Positions 15,059 to 23,946 of a DNA stretch of 64,000 nt are shown one piece after another. Location of the stretch: the NCBI RefSeq assembly GCF_014235185.1, contig NZ_CP060131.1, forward strand, positions 4,843,501 through 4,907,500. Reading direction: 5' to 3'. Position numbers and translations under genes: made by a program. The notes beneath the pieces were generated by a model. That model worked only from the letters and a program-made list of their open reading frames with translations, was not told where the DNA came from and made no database searches. The stretch comes from Pseudonocardia petroleophila (GTDB lineage Bacteria; Actinomycetota; Actinomycetes; Mycobacteriales; Pseudonocardiaceae). Each line of letters starts with the position of its first letter. Position 1 is the stretch's first letter.

Positions 15059-16893
15059 CGCCGCGTCACCTGGGTGACCGGCCCGTCCGGGGCCGCGTCG
15101 ACGCTGCGCAGCCAGGTCTCCAACGCGTCGCGCGCGGCGGACAGCGGGGGCCGCTGGGCCGGGTCGTTGTGCATCGCGGCGTGCAGCAGCGCGGTGTGGG
15201 CGCTGCGCGTCGGGAGCTGGGAGAGCGGGGCGCCCGCGGCGGCCGCCCGCAGCCCGGAGACGGCGTCGGCGTGCGTGCCGCGGGGCGGATGCCCGGACAG
15301 GGCGTAGGAGATGGTGGCGGCGAGCTGCCACGAGTCGGACTGCGGGGTGGCCCGCTGCCCGCCCGCGACCTCGGGGGCGAGGAAGTCCGGGGTGCCGAGC
15401 ACGAACCCGGCGACGGTCAGCGTGGCGTCGCCGGTGCGGCGGGCGATCCCGAAGTCGATCAGGTGCGCGTACCCCGCGGCGTCGACGATCACGTTGCCCG
15501 GCTTCACGTCCCGGTGCATCACCCCGCGGGCGTGCGCGGCGTCCAGCGCCCCGGCGACCGACGCCCACGCCCGGGCGGCCGCGATGTCGTCGAGCAGCCC
15601 GCGGGAGCGCACGAGCTCGCCGAGCGGGGTGCCCACGACGTGCTCCATCACCAGGACCAGGCCCTCGAGCTCGGCGAGTCCGGGGTCGCTGCGGGCGTCG
15701 ACGAGGTCGAAGATGCGGACGCAGTTGGGGTGGCGCACCGAGCCCAGCGCCGTGGCCTCGCGCCGGATGCGCTCCTCGGTCTCGGCGTCGGGGGTGTGCG
15801 CGGCCTTGAGCGCGACCTCGTGGCCGAGCCGCGCGTCGTGGGCGAGCCAGACCTTGCCGAAACCGCCGGCGCCGAGGCGCCGGATCATCCGGAACCGCGG
15901 CTCGCCGGAGCGCGCGCCCGCTGCGGCCGCGGCCCCGAACAGCGGCCCGGGCGCGACGAGGGTCGGTGTCGGGCCCGCCCCGGAGCGCGGCACCGACACC
16001 AGGGGCTCCGGCGGGCGCGTGAACTGCCGCCCGGCCGCCGCCGACCGCGCGGACGCGACGTCCTCGGGCCGGGTCGGGGGCACCGGGCGGCTGCGGATCG
16101 GCGCGCTGCGGACCGGCCCCCGCGACACCGGGTCGGGTTCGCGCGCCGGGGCCTCCCGGCGCCGCGACCGCGCGGGCTCCAGCGAGCGGCGGACCGCCTC
16201 CCGGGACGGGCGCCCGGCCAGCAGCACGAGGAAGATCCCCACGAACGCCCCGCCGACGGCGCCGATCCACAGGTGCCCCGACGACCCCGCGGGCGTCGCC
16301 GCCGTGAGGAACGGCACCGCGAGTGCGGGGATCCAGAACAGGTGCACCGGCCAGGTGGGGCCGCGGCGCAGCGCGAGGCGGGCCTGGACCCACACGAACA
16401 CCGCGACGAGCAGCGGCAGGACGGCGAGCACCCCGATCGCGAGCCCGAGCGCGGCGGGGTTCGCCGGGTCGAACGCCTGGCGGACCGACGTGCCGCCCAG
16501 GTAGTCGCCCTGCGAGGCGAAGACGAGGTCGGCGAACGGGACCGGGATCGGCTCGGCGAGTGCGGCGACGTCGGACGAGCGGAGGCCGGTGACCTGCTCC
16601 CCCGCGGCGGCCGACCGCACGACCTGCCCCGTGGCGGTGAACGCCAGCCAGGGCAGCAGCCCGGCGGACCCGACGCCGAGCACGACGAACCCGAGCGCGG
16701 CCCCGCCGCCGTAGCGCGACCCGATCCCCTTGCGCCACAGCGCCAGCAGGAAGGCCCCGACCGCGGGCAGCAGCCCGACCAGCACCCCCAGCACCGTGAT
16801 CGCCCAGGCCCAGCCGCCGACGACCACGTCGGTGTTCAGCACGGCCCTCAGGCCGGAGATGAGGGCGGCGACCAGCGCGGTGACCCCGTCCAC
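15055..16893 (-). CDS. membrane Ser/Thr protein kinase with C-terminal kinase domain
   Basis: A 612-residue protein in reversed order compared with PknB-type receptors. The first 226 residues hold about five membrane helices (near 25-52, 64-85, 147-170, 184-200 and 207-226). An Arg/Pro-rich linker (227-330) follows, and the kinase domain occupies about 335-590. The domain has GAGGFGKVWLA, Lys363 in VALKAAH, HRDVKPGNV (460-468), DFG (481-483 region) and GTPDFLAPE. Catalytic residues are complete. The N-terminal domain could sense the membrane or a small ligand. The stop overlaps the start of the acyltransferase-like gene by four bases (CTGA), which suggests a functional pair. Confidence 0.88.
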   Translation of the reverse strand: MDGVTALVAALISGLRAVLNTDVVVGGWAWAITVLGVLVGLLPAVGAFLLALWRKGIGSRYGGGAALGFVVLGVGSAGLLPWLAFTATGQVVRSAAAGEQVTGLRSSDVAALAEPIPVPFADLVFASQGDYLGGTSVRQAFDPANPAALGLAIGVLAVLPLLVAVFVWVQARLALRRGPTWPVHLFWIPALAVPFLTAATPAGSSGHLWIGAVGGAFVGIFLVLLAGRPSREAVRRSLEPARSRRREAPAREPDPVSRGPVRSAPIRSRPVPPTRPEDVASARSAAAGRQFTRPPEPLVSVPRSGAGPTPTLVAPGPLFGAAAAAGARSGEPRFRMIRRLGAGGFGKVWLAHDARLGHEVALKAAHTPDAETEERIRREATALGSVRHPNCVRIFDLVDARSDPGLAELEGLVLVMEHVVGTPLGELVRSRGLLDDIAAARAWASVAGALDAAHARGVMHRDVKPGNVIVDAAGYAHLIDFGIARRTGDATLTVAGFVLGTPDFLAPEVAGGQRATPQSDSWQLAATISYALSGHPPRGTHADAVSGLRAAAAGAPLSQLPTRSAHTALLHAAMHNDPAQRPPLSAARDALETWLRSVDAAPDGPVTQVTRR

Positions 16894-16941
16894 GCCGTCC
16901 TCCCCGAGCCTCTCGCCGCCACGACCTCCCCCACTATGGCA

Positions 16942-18120
16942 TCACCGCGCCGGGAGGACTCCCAGCGCGTCCGGGGCGGCCCGCAGCGACGCCAGGTCGG
17001 CGAAGCCCGCGAGGGCGAGGGTGAGGTCGAGCTCGGCCAGCACGCTGCGCAGGACGTGCCGCACGCCCTCCTCGCCGCCGATCGCGAGCCCGTAGGCCAT
17101 CGGGCGGCCGAGCAGCACGGCGTCGGCCCCCAGCGCGAGGGCGATCGCGGCGTCGGCTCCGGTGCGGACGCCGGAGTCGAACAGCACGGGCGCCCGCCCG
17201 CCCACGGCACCGACGATGCCGGGCAGCGCGTCGAGCGACCCGATCGCGCGGTCCACCTGCCGCCCGCCGTGGTTGGACACGATGATCCCGTCCATCCCGG
17301 CGTCGAGCGCGTGCAGGGCGTCGTCGACGTGCTGCACGCCCTTGAGCACGATCGGGCCGTCCCAGTGCTCGCGCAGCAGGTCGAGCCGGTCCCAGCGCAG
17401 CGCGGTGCCGGTGAACATCGGCACCCACCGCCCGACCGCGGCCATCAGGTCGTCCTCGGGGGCCTTCGCCAGCCCCGCCCGGAACGCCGGGTCGGAGAAG
17501 GGGATCGCCGTGCCCACGCCGCGCAGGAACGGCAGGTAGGCGCCGTCGAGGTCCATCGGGCGCCAGCCCAGCGTCCACGTGTCGAGCGTGACGACGAGCG
17601 CGGTGTACCCGGCCGCGCGGGCGCGGTGCAGCAGGCTGACCGTGACGGCGTCCTCGGTGGGCCAGTACAGCTGGAACCAGCGCGGGCCGTCGCCGCCGGC
17701 CTCCGCCACCTCCTCCGTCGTGTACGACGAGGCGGTCGAGAGCACCATCGGCACCCCCAGCGACGCCGCCGCGCGGGCCACCGCGAGCTCGCCGTCGGCG
17801 TGCAGGATCGACATGACGCCGACCGGGGCGGTGAGCAGCGGGGCCGGCGTCGCCGTGTCGAGCACGGTGGTGGACCAGTCGCGGGTCGTGGTCTCGCGCA
17901 GCATCCGCGGCACGAACCCGTGGCGGTCGAACGCGGCCCGGTTCGCGCGCATCGTCGTGCCCTGCCCCGCGCCGCCCGCGACGTAGCCGAAGGGCCCGTC
18001 GGTCAGGACGGACCGGGCCGCGGCCTCGAGCTGCGCCGGGTCGGTCGGGTGGCGGGGCACCTCGTCGCCCAGCCCGCGCAGGTAGATCTCGGCGGCGTAG
18101 GAGGAGAAGGGGGCGGTCAT
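16942..18120 (-). CDS. FMN-dependent alpha-hydroxy-acid oxidase (lactate 2-monooxygenase-like)
   Basis: A 392-residue TIM-barrel flavoprotein. Key elements are PLLTAPVGVMSILHADGE (FMN site), VVTLDTWTLGWRPMDL (typical of actinobacterial lactate 2-monooxygenases), the FMN lysine in IVLKGVQHVDD, the catalytic base and arginine in SNHGGRQVD, and the phosphate loop FDSGVRTGAD followed by GRPMAYGLA. Expected chemistry is oxidation of an L-alpha-hydroxy acid such as lactate, either to pyruvate or with oxygen to acetate and CO2. Its ATG overlaps the stop of the MarR gene (ATGA), so it is the second gene of that operon and the likely regulated target. Confidence 0.87.
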   Translation of the reverse strand: MTAPFSSYAAEIYLRGLGDEVPRHPTDPAQLEAAARSVLTDGPFGYVAGGAGQGTTMRANRAAFDRHGFVPRMLRETTTRDWSTTVLDTATPAPLLTAPVGVMSILHADGELAVARAAASLGVPMVLSTASSYTTEEVAEAGGDGPRWFQLYWPTEDAVTVSLLHRARAAGYTALVVTLDTWTLGWRPMDLDGAYLPFLRGVGTAIPFSDPAFRAGLAKAPEDDLMAAVGRWVPMFTGTALRWDRLDLLREHWDGPIVLKGVQHVDDALHALDAGMDGIIVSNHGGRQVDRAIGSLDALPGIVGAVGGRAPVLFDSGVRTGADAAIALALGADAVLLGRPMAYGLAIGGEEGVRHVLRSVLAELDLTLALAGFADLASLRAAPDALGVLPAR

Positions 18121-18593
18121 GAGGGCAACCTACGGTGGGCGTCGAGGTCGACGTTGAGCCGGTTCAGCAGGGTCGCCAGCGCGTCGCCGTCCTCGGCCGA
18201 CCACGACTCCAGCACGTCCCCCATCCGGGTGGCGCGGCCCGCCCGGACGTGCCGGACCTGCGCGTCGCCCGCCGCGGTGAGCGCCACGCGCATCGCGCGG
18301 CCGTCGGTCTCGGTGGCGACGAACCCGGCCGCGCTGAGCCGGGAGACCCGACGGCTGGCGGTCGGCTTGGTCAGCCCGAGGCGGGCCGTGAGCGTCGTGA
18401 GGTCCTGCGGGCCGTGCTCGTCGAGCAGGGCCAGGACGGAGTAGGTGTAGCGGTCGACGGCCGGGTCGTCGCCGTAGCCGACGGCCCAGACCTCCTCCAG
18501 CGTGCGCCGCAGCAGCACGGTGACCTCGCGCTCGACGCGGGCGAGGACGGCGGTGTCGGAGATCACCGGCGGACGATCGGGACGAGGGGGCAC
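18117..18593 (-). CDS. MarR family transcriptional regulator
   Basis: A 158-residue winged-helix regulator: VLALLDEHGPQDLTTLTARL, then LTKPTASRRVSRLSAAGFVA (recognition helix) and the wing TDGRAMRVALTAAG. It is the first gene of a two-gene operon with the hydroxy-acid oxidase. A tandem 15-bp dyad lies 18 bases upstream of its start, where a MarR dimer could repress both this operon and the divergent asparagine synthase. A near-identical motif lies in front of the lipoprotein and PadR genes at 7.07 kb. The ligand is unknown; a hydroxy or keto acid would suit the neighbour. Confidence 0.88.
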   Translation of the reverse strand: MPPRPDRPPVISDTAVLARVEREVTVLLRRTLEEVWAVGYGDDPAVDRYTYSVLALLDEHGPQDLTTLTARLGLTKPTASRRVSRLSAAGFVATETDGRAMRVALTAAGDAQVRHVRAGRATRMGDVLESWSAEDGDALATLLNRLNVDLDAHRRLPS

Positions 18594-18610
18594 GAACCCA
18601 TACTACGTGT

Positions 18611-18640
18611 GTTGCGTCATGCAACGTTGCGGCGTGCAAT
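18611..18640. promoter_or_regulatory. tandem operator GTTGC-N5-GCAAC / GTTGC-N5-GCAAT
   Basis: Two abutting 15-bp dyads fill the 54-base gap between the MarR gene and asnB: GTTGCGTCATGCAAC, then GTTGCGGCGTGCAAT. The first has perfect five-base arms and the second one mismatch. Arms of this kind (TTGC...GCAA) are typical for MarR dimers, and two contiguous copies suggest cooperative binding that covers both promoters. Confidence 0.65.
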
Positions 18641-18647
18641 GCAAGGC

Positions 18648-20501
18648 ATGTGCGGACTCTGTGGATGGATCGACTACGACCGGAACCTCGACGACCCCGC
18701 TGCCCGGCGCGAGCTGGCCGACATGACCGCGACGATGTCCTGCCGCGGCCCGGACGACGAGGGGGTGTGGGTCGACGGCACCGCGGCGCTCGGGCACCGC
18801 CGCCTCGCCGTCATCGACGTGCCGGGCGGCCGCCAGCCCATGACGCTCACCGAGGAGGGGGCGGTGCGGCTCGCGCTGGTCTACAGCGGGGAGACCTACA
18901 ACTACCGCGAGCTGCGCGAGCGCCTGGCCGCGGCGGGGCACCGGTTCGACACCGCCAGCGACACCGAGGTGGTGCTGCACGCGCACCGGGAGTGGGGCCG
19001 CGACGATCCCCGGGACGCCGTCCGCGAGCTCAACGGCATGTTCGCCTACGCCCTGTGGGACACCGGCGCGCAGGAGCTGACGCTGGTGCGCGACCGGCTC
19101 GGCGTCAAGCCGCTGTACTACTACCCCACCCCGCACGGCGTGCTGTTCGGCTCGGAGCCGAAGGCGGTGCTGGCCAACGCGCTGGCCGAGCGCGTCGTCG
19201 ACGCCGACGGGCTGCGCCACGCGCTGTCGTTCGTCGCCGACCCCGGGCACGCGGTGTTCCGCGGGCTGCGCGAGGTGCCGCCCGGCCACGTCGTCCGGGT
19301 CGGCCGCGGCGGGATCCGCGAGGAGCGGTACTGGCAGCTCGCCGACACCGGCCACACCGACGACGTCCCCACCACCGTCGGGCACGTCCGGGAGCTGCTG
19401 GAGGACACCGCGCGCCGCCAGCTCGTGTCGGACGTCCCGCTGTGCACGCTGCTCTCCGGCGGGCTCGACTCCTCGGCGCTCACCGCACTGGCGGCGCGGA
19501 ACACCCCGGACCGCGTGCGGTCGTTCGCCGTCGACTTCGCCGGCTACACCGAGAACTTCACCGCCGACGACGTCCGCGGCACCCCGGACGGCCCCTACGT
19601 CCACGAGGTCGCGCAGTTCGTCGGCACCGACCACACCGACATCACGCTGTCGACCGCGCAGCTGATGGACCCGGCCGTCCGCGCCGCCACGCTGCACGCC
19701 CGGGACCTGCCGGTCACCACCGGCGACCTCGACACCTCGCTCTACCTGCTGTTCCGGGCCGTCCGGGAGCGGTCGACGGTGGCGCTGTCCGGCGAGAGCG
19801 CCGACGAGGTGTTCGGCGGCTACCGCGACTTCCACGACGCCGACACCGTCGCCGCCGACACGTTCCCGTGGCTCGCCGGCCGCATGCTCGCCCACGACGT
19901 CACCGGGCCCGGGCTGTTCGACCCGGCCCTGACCAAGGAGCTCGACCTCGCCCACCACCTCGGCGACAGCTACCGCACCGCGCTCGCGCAGGTGCCCGAG
20001 CTGACCGGCCCCGCCGCCGCCGACCCGCACGAGCGGCGGATGCGCGAGATCTGCTTCCTCTACCTGACGCGGTTCCTGCCGAACCTGCTCGACCGCAAGG
20101 ACCGGATGAGCATGGCCGTCGGGCTGGAGGTGCGGGTGCCGTTCTGCGACCACCGGCTCGTCGAGTACGTGTTCGGCACGCCGTGGGCGCACAAGACGTT
20201 CGACGGGCGCGAGAAGAGCCTGCTGCGGGCCGCCACCGCCGACCTGCTGCCGGAGTCGGTGGTGCAGCGCGTCAAGAGCCCGTACCCCTCGACGCAGGAC
20301 GCGGGCTACGAGCAGGCCCTGCGCGACCGGGTCGCCGCGCTGGGCCCGGACGCTCCGGTCGCCCCGCTGCTCGACCCGGACGCGGTGCGGGCGCGCGTCG
20401 CCGAGCCCGTCGGGAACGGGATGGGGGCGCGCTGGGCGCTGGAGCAGGTGCTGGCCCTGGACGCCTGGCTCACCGACTACGACGTGCGGGTGGCCCTGTA
20501 G
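18648..20501 (+). CDS. asnB: asparagine synthase (glutamine-hydrolysing)
   Basis: A 617-residue enzyme with an N-terminal class II glutaminase domain whose nucleophile is Cys2 of MCGLCGWIDY, followed by SCRGPDDEG, GHRRLAVID and YNYRELR. The synthetase domain has the ATP-pyrophosphatase loop LLSGGLDSSALTAL near residue 269, GESADEVFGGYRDF and DRMSMAVGLEVRVPF. The complete set of motifs indicates conversion of aspartate, glutamine and ATP to asparagine. ATG 18648 is fixed by the need for Cys at position 2; an ATG nine bases earlier would bury the nucleophile. It is divergent from the MarR gene, sharing the dyad-filled promoter region. Confidence 0.94.
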   Translation: MCGLCGWIDYDRNLDDPAARRELADMTATMSCRGPDDEGVWVDGTAALGHRRLAVIDVPGGRQPMTLTEEGAVRLALVYSGETYNYRELRERLAAAGHRFDTASDTEVVLHAHREWGRDDPRDAVRELNGMFAYALWDTGAQELTLVRDRLGVKPLYYYPTPHGVLFGSEPKAVLANALAERVVDADGLRHALSFVADPGHAVFRGLREVPPGHVVRVGRGGIREERYWQLADTGHTDDVPTTVGHVRELLEDTARRQLVSDVPLCTLLSGGLDSSALTALAARNTPDRVRSFAVDFAGYTENFTADDVRGTPDGPYVHEVAQFVGTDHTDITLSTAQLMDPAVRAATLHARDLPVTTGDLDTSLYLLFRAVRERSTVALSGESADEVFGGYRDFHDADTVAADTFPWLAGRMLAHDVTGPGLFDPALTKELDLAHHLGDSYRTALAQVPELTGPAAADPHERRMREICFLYLTRFLPNLLDRKDRMSMAVGLEVRVPFCDHRLVEYVFGTPWAHKTFDGREKSLLRAATADLLPESVVQRVKSPYPSTQDAGYEQALRDRVAALGPDAPVAPLLDPDAVRARVAEPVGNGMGARWALEQVLALDAWLTDYDVRVAL

Positions 20502-20539
20502 GCGGAATGCGGCCGCGCGGGTCCGGCGTTGGCGGTGAC

Positions 20540-21337
20540 ATGGGCCTCACCCGCACCACCGGACCGCTGTCCCCGCGCGCACCGCAGACCGTCAACTACG
20601 CGGTCGACGGACCGGCGCACAAGCTCCTCATGCACCCGTTCCCGCGACGGGTGCGCGCCGAGTTCGCCGGCCGCACGATCCTCGACACGACCCGCGGCGT
20701 CCTGCTGCACGAGACCGCGCTGCTGCCGCGGCTCTACGTCCCCGAGGACGACATCGACCTCACCGCGTTCGTGCCGAGCGCGCTGAGCACGCACTGCCCG
20801 TTCAAGGGCGACGCCGCCTACCGGACGCTGCAGGTCGGCGACCGGACCGTGCCCGACGCGCTGTGGAGCTACCCCGAGCCGGTCGGCTCCGCCTCCTGGC
20901 TGACGGGCTACGCCTCGCTGTACTGGGAGGCGGCCGACGCCTGGTTCGACGAGGACGAGCAGGTCTTCGCCCACCTCACCGACCCCTACACCCGCGTCGA
21001 CGTCCGCCCGACGAGCCGGCACGTGCAGGTCTTCGCCGGTGACGAGCTGGTCGCCGAGTCGCACGCCCCGCTGCGCCTGGACGAGACCGGCCTGCCCACG
21101 CGCTGGTACCTCTCCCCCGGCGACGTCCGGGCGACCCTGACCGACAGCGACACCCGGATGCGCTGCCCGTACAAGGGCGAGTCGAGCTACCGGAACCTGC
21201 GCCTGGCCGACGGCCGCGAGATCGCCGACGCCGCCTGGGGCTACGCGGACCCGCTGCCGGAGTCCGCGCGCATCGCCGGGTACCTCAGCTTCCTGCACGA
21301 CGACCTGCGCACGGTCGTGGACGGCGAGGAGATCTGA
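20540..21337 (+). CDS. double DUF427 domain protein
   Basis: A 265-residue protein made of two DUF427 domains (about 25-120 and 140-260). The repeat is seen in RAEFAGRTILDTTRGVLLHE with STHCPFKGDAAYRTLQVGDR, and again in VQVFAGDELVAESHAPLRLDE with TRMRCPYKGESSYRNLRLAD. Each copy carries the CPYKG/CPFKG core with its cysteine. The family is small, widespread in actinobacteria and without an established reaction. It lies 38 bases after asnB on the same strand and may be cotranscribed. Confidence 0.85.
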   Translation: MGLTRTTGPLSPRAPQTVNYAVDGPAHKLLMHPFPRRVRAEFAGRTILDTTRGVLLHETALLPRLYVPEDDIDLTAFVPSALSTHCPFKGDAAYRTLQVGDRTVPDALWSYPEPVGSASWLTGYASLYWEAADAWFDEDEQVFAHLTDPYTRVDVRPTSRHVQVFAGDELVAESHAPLRLDETGLPTRWYLSPGDVRATLTDSDTRMRCPYKGESSYRNLRLADGREIADAAWGYADPLPESARIAGYLSFLHDDLRTVVDGEEI

Positions 21338-21344
21338 CCGGCCC

Positions 21345-22358
21345 TCAGGACAGCCGCAGCGCGGCCACCGTCTCGCCGTCGTCGACCTCCCCGGTCGGGA
21401 CGAAGCCCAGGCGGCGGTAGAACGGCTCGGGCCCGCCGGGGCCCTCCACCCAGCTGGTGACGAGCCGGGTGCGGCCCTGCTCCCGCAGCCGACCGGCCAG
21501 CAGGCCGATCGCGCGGGCCCCGATGCCGCGGCGCTGGTGGCGACGGTCGACCAGCGGCCGCCACAGGTAGGGATCGGGGACCGTCGAGGTGACCTCGGCG
21601 AGCATGAGGAACCCGGCGGGCTCGCCGTCCGCGGTGATCATCCGCAGCCACGGGACGAGCGGCACCCCGTCGACGGACTCGGGGAACAGGGCGTCGGCGA
21701 ACGACACCGCGGTGGTGGCGACGAACCGCTCCTGGCTGCGGTGCGTCGCCAGCCGCCACACGGTGCGGGTGTTCGACGCGTCGACCGGTACCAGTGCGAC
21801 GTCGTCCGGACGGCCCGTGGGGCGGGCGCGCCAGGCGTCGCGGTCGGCGGCCAGCAGGGCGTAGCGGTCGTCGTCGAGCCAGGCGCCGCGCACGAGCGCC
21901 GCGGACGGCGACCGGCCCTCGTAGCGGAACCCGAGCTGCTCGAGCAGGTGCGCGGAGCGGACGTTGTCGGGGTCGAGCGTGGCGGTGATCCGATGCACGC
22001 CGCGCCCGTCGAGCAGGGCGTCCACCAGCGCCGACACGGCCTCGCGGGCGAGGCCGCGCCCCTGGCGGTCGGCGCGGAACGAGTACCCGATCCCGGCCTG
22101 GTGCCCGGCCGCGTCGAGGCCGACGGCGAGGTCGCCGACCACCTCGCCGTCGTGCTCCACCGCGATCTGCACCCAGCGGCCCGGCTCGGGCCCGCGGGGT
22201 TGGGCGGCGAAGTGCTGCCGCATGGCCGCTGCGTCGACCGGGAGCGGCCAGTCCTGGAAGCGCGCCACCCCGGGGTCGTCGTGGTAGGCGGCGACGGCGG
22301 GTGCGTCGTCCGGGGTGCAGGCGCGCAGCGTCGACCGGGCGGTGCGGATCGGCAGCAT
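21345..22358 (-). CDS. tandem GNAT N-acetyltransferase
   Basis: A 337-residue protein with two GNAT folds. The first (about 3-165) is of the RimJ/RimL type: RTARSTLRACTPDDAPAVAA, the acetyl-CoA loop YSFRADRQGRGLAREAVSAL and DPDNVRSAHLLEQLGFRYEG. The second (about 190-337) has MLAEVTSTVPDPYLWRPLVD, the loop QRRGIGARAIGLLAG and FYRRLGFVPTGE. Both acetyl-CoA loops look intact. The substrate cannot be deduced, and acetylation of an amine drug or a protein N-terminus are both possible. ATG 22358 is used, since longer frames run through the divergent esterase promoter region. Confidence 0.85.
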   Translation of the reverse strand: MLPIRTARSTLRACTPDDAPAVAAYHDDPGVARFQDWPLPVDAAAMRQHFAAQPRGPEPGRWVQIAVEHDGEVVGDLAVGLDAAGHQAGIGYSFRADRQGRGLAREAVSALVDALLDGRGVHRITATLDPDNVRSAHLLEQLGFRYEGRSPSAALVRGAWLDDDRYALLAADRDAWRARPTGRPDDVALVPVDASNTRTVWRLATHRSQERFVATTAVSFADALFPESVDGVPLVPWLRMITADGEPAGFLMLAEVTSTVPDPYLWRPLVDRRHQRRGIGARAIGLLAGRLREQGRTRLVTSWVEGPGGPEPFYRRLGFVPTGEVDDGETVAALRLS

Positions 22359-22422
22359 CGGCGCAGTGTCGCCGACCGGGGCGGGTCTGCCGAGCGGATT
22401 GCGCCGCTGCCAGGGTGGGGTC

Positions 22423-23946
22423 ATGACGTCCGTCGAGGTGCCGACGTCGGCGGGCCGGGTGCGCGGGCTCCGGGAGGGCCCGTCGGTGGTGTTCCGCGGC
22501 ATCCCGTTCGCCGCGCCGCCGGTCGGGCCGCACCGGTTCGCCGCCCCGGTCCCGGCCGCGCCGTGTGACGGCGTGCGCGCCGCCCTCCGGCCCGGCCCCG
22601 CACCACCCCGGCCGGGCCACCCGACCACGGGCGACGACTGGCTCACCCTCACCGTGTGGACCCCCGACCCGGGCCGGGCGGCCCTGCCGGTCATCGTGTG
22701 GATCAGCGGCGGCGGCTACCTGGCCTGCGACTCCGCCGACCCCTTCCTGCAGGGCGACCTGCTCGCGGCGGCCGGTGCGGTCGTCGTGAGCGTCCACTAC
22801 CGCACCGGGTGCGAGGGCTTCCTGCACGTCGACGGCGCGCCGGACAACCGCGCCCTGCTCGACCAGCTCGCCGCGCTGCGGTGGGTGCACGGGGAGATCG
22901 CGGCGTTCGGCGGCGACCCGGACTCGGTCACCGTCCTGGGCCAGTCGGCGGGGGCGGGGTCGATCGCCGCGCTGCTGGCGATGCCCGCCGCGGCGGGGGC
23001 GTTCCGGCGCGCGATCCTGCAGAGCGTCCCCGGCACGTACTTCTCGCCCGCGCTGGCCGCCGACGTCGCCGTCGCGGTGTGCGCGGGCCTCGACCGCACC
23101 CGGCTCGCCGACGTCGACCCCGACGTCCTGGTCGCGGCGACCGCGGCGGTGACCGACGGGCTGGTGCACCGCGCCGACGACTGGGGCGCGGTGGCCTGGT
23201 CGTCGACGCCGTTCTCCCCTGTCGTGGACGGGGAGGTGCTCCCGCAGGCGCCGTGGCCCGCGCTCGCCGCGGGGGCCGCCCGTGACGTCGACCTGCTCGT
23301 CGCGCACACCCGCGACGAGTACCGCCTGCTCGCCGCGCACCTGCCCGACACCGACGACGACGGGGTCGACGCGCTGGTCGGGCGGCTCGACCCCACCCCG
23401 GGCGCGGCCCGCTACCGGGAGGCGTTCCCGGCGTCCGAGGTGCGCGAGACCGCCCTGGCCGACTGGCTCCACCGGATGCCCGCCCTGCACCTCGCCGAGG
23501 CGGCCGACCGGGGCGGGGCCCGGGTGCGGCTCGCCGAGCTGCGGTGGGGCTTCGGCCCGGACGGCGCCTCCCACGGGCTCGACACCCTGCTGCTGTTCGG
23601 CTCGGCCGACCTGCGCGGCGAGGTCACCGCCGCCGGGCCCGCCGCCCTCGACGAGGCCGCCCGGCTCGGGCGGACGCTCCGCGCCGAGTACCTGGCCTTC
23701 GCCGCCACCGGCGACCCGGGCTGGCCCCGCTTCGACCGGCTCGCCCGGCGCACCCGCGTCCACGACGCGCAGCCCGGTGTCCTCGCCTACCCCGAGGAGG
23801 CCTCGCGCCGGATCTGGCGTGACCGCAGGTTCGGGGTGCTCGACCTGCCGGACCGGCCGGGGCTCACTCGTCGTCGACGAGGAGCGCCTCCAGCGCCGGC
23901 ATCGCCGCGGCGAGGGCCCGGCGCTGCTCGTCGTCGAGACGGGTGA
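22423..23946 (+). CDS. type B carboxylesterase/lipase family protein
   Basis: A 507-residue alpha/beta hydrolase. VFRGIPFAAPPVGPHRFAAP at the N-terminus, ISGGGYLACDSADPF (oxyanion hole), FGGDPDSVTVLGQSAGAGS (nucleophile elbow, Ser in GQSAG) and YLAFAATGDPGWPRF near the end place it in the carboxylesterase type B family. The elbow has Gln where most members have Glu (GESAG), as also seen in some family members. It should hydrolyse short-chain carboxylic esters. The C-terminal 83 bases overlap the 3' end of the convergent MarR gene, and the Arg-rich tail may be a read-through extension without function. Confidence 0.85.
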   Translation: MTSVEVPTSAGRVRGLREGPSVVFRGIPFAAPPVGPHRFAAPVPAAPCDGVRAALRPGPAPPRPGHPTTGDDWLTLTVWTPDPGRAALPVIVWISGGGYLACDSADPFLQGDLLAAAGAVVVSVHYRTGCEGFLHVDGAPDNRALLDQLAALRWVHGEIAAFGGDPDSVTVLGQSAGAGSIAALLAMPAAAGAFRRAILQSVPGTYFSPALAADVAVAVCAGLDRTRLADVDPDVLVAATAAVTDGLVHRADDWGAVAWSSTPFSPVVDGEVLPQAPWPALAAGAARDVDLLVAHTRDEYRLLAAHLPDTDDDGVDALVGRLDPTPGAARYREAFPASEVRETALADWLHRMPALHLAEAADRGGARVRLAELRWGFGPDGASHGLDTLLLFGSADLRGEVTAAGPAALDEAARLGRTLRAEYLAFAATGDPGWPRFDRLARRTRVHDAQPGVLAYPEEASRRIWRDRRFGVLDLPDRPGLTRRRRGAPPAPASPRRGPGAARRRDG

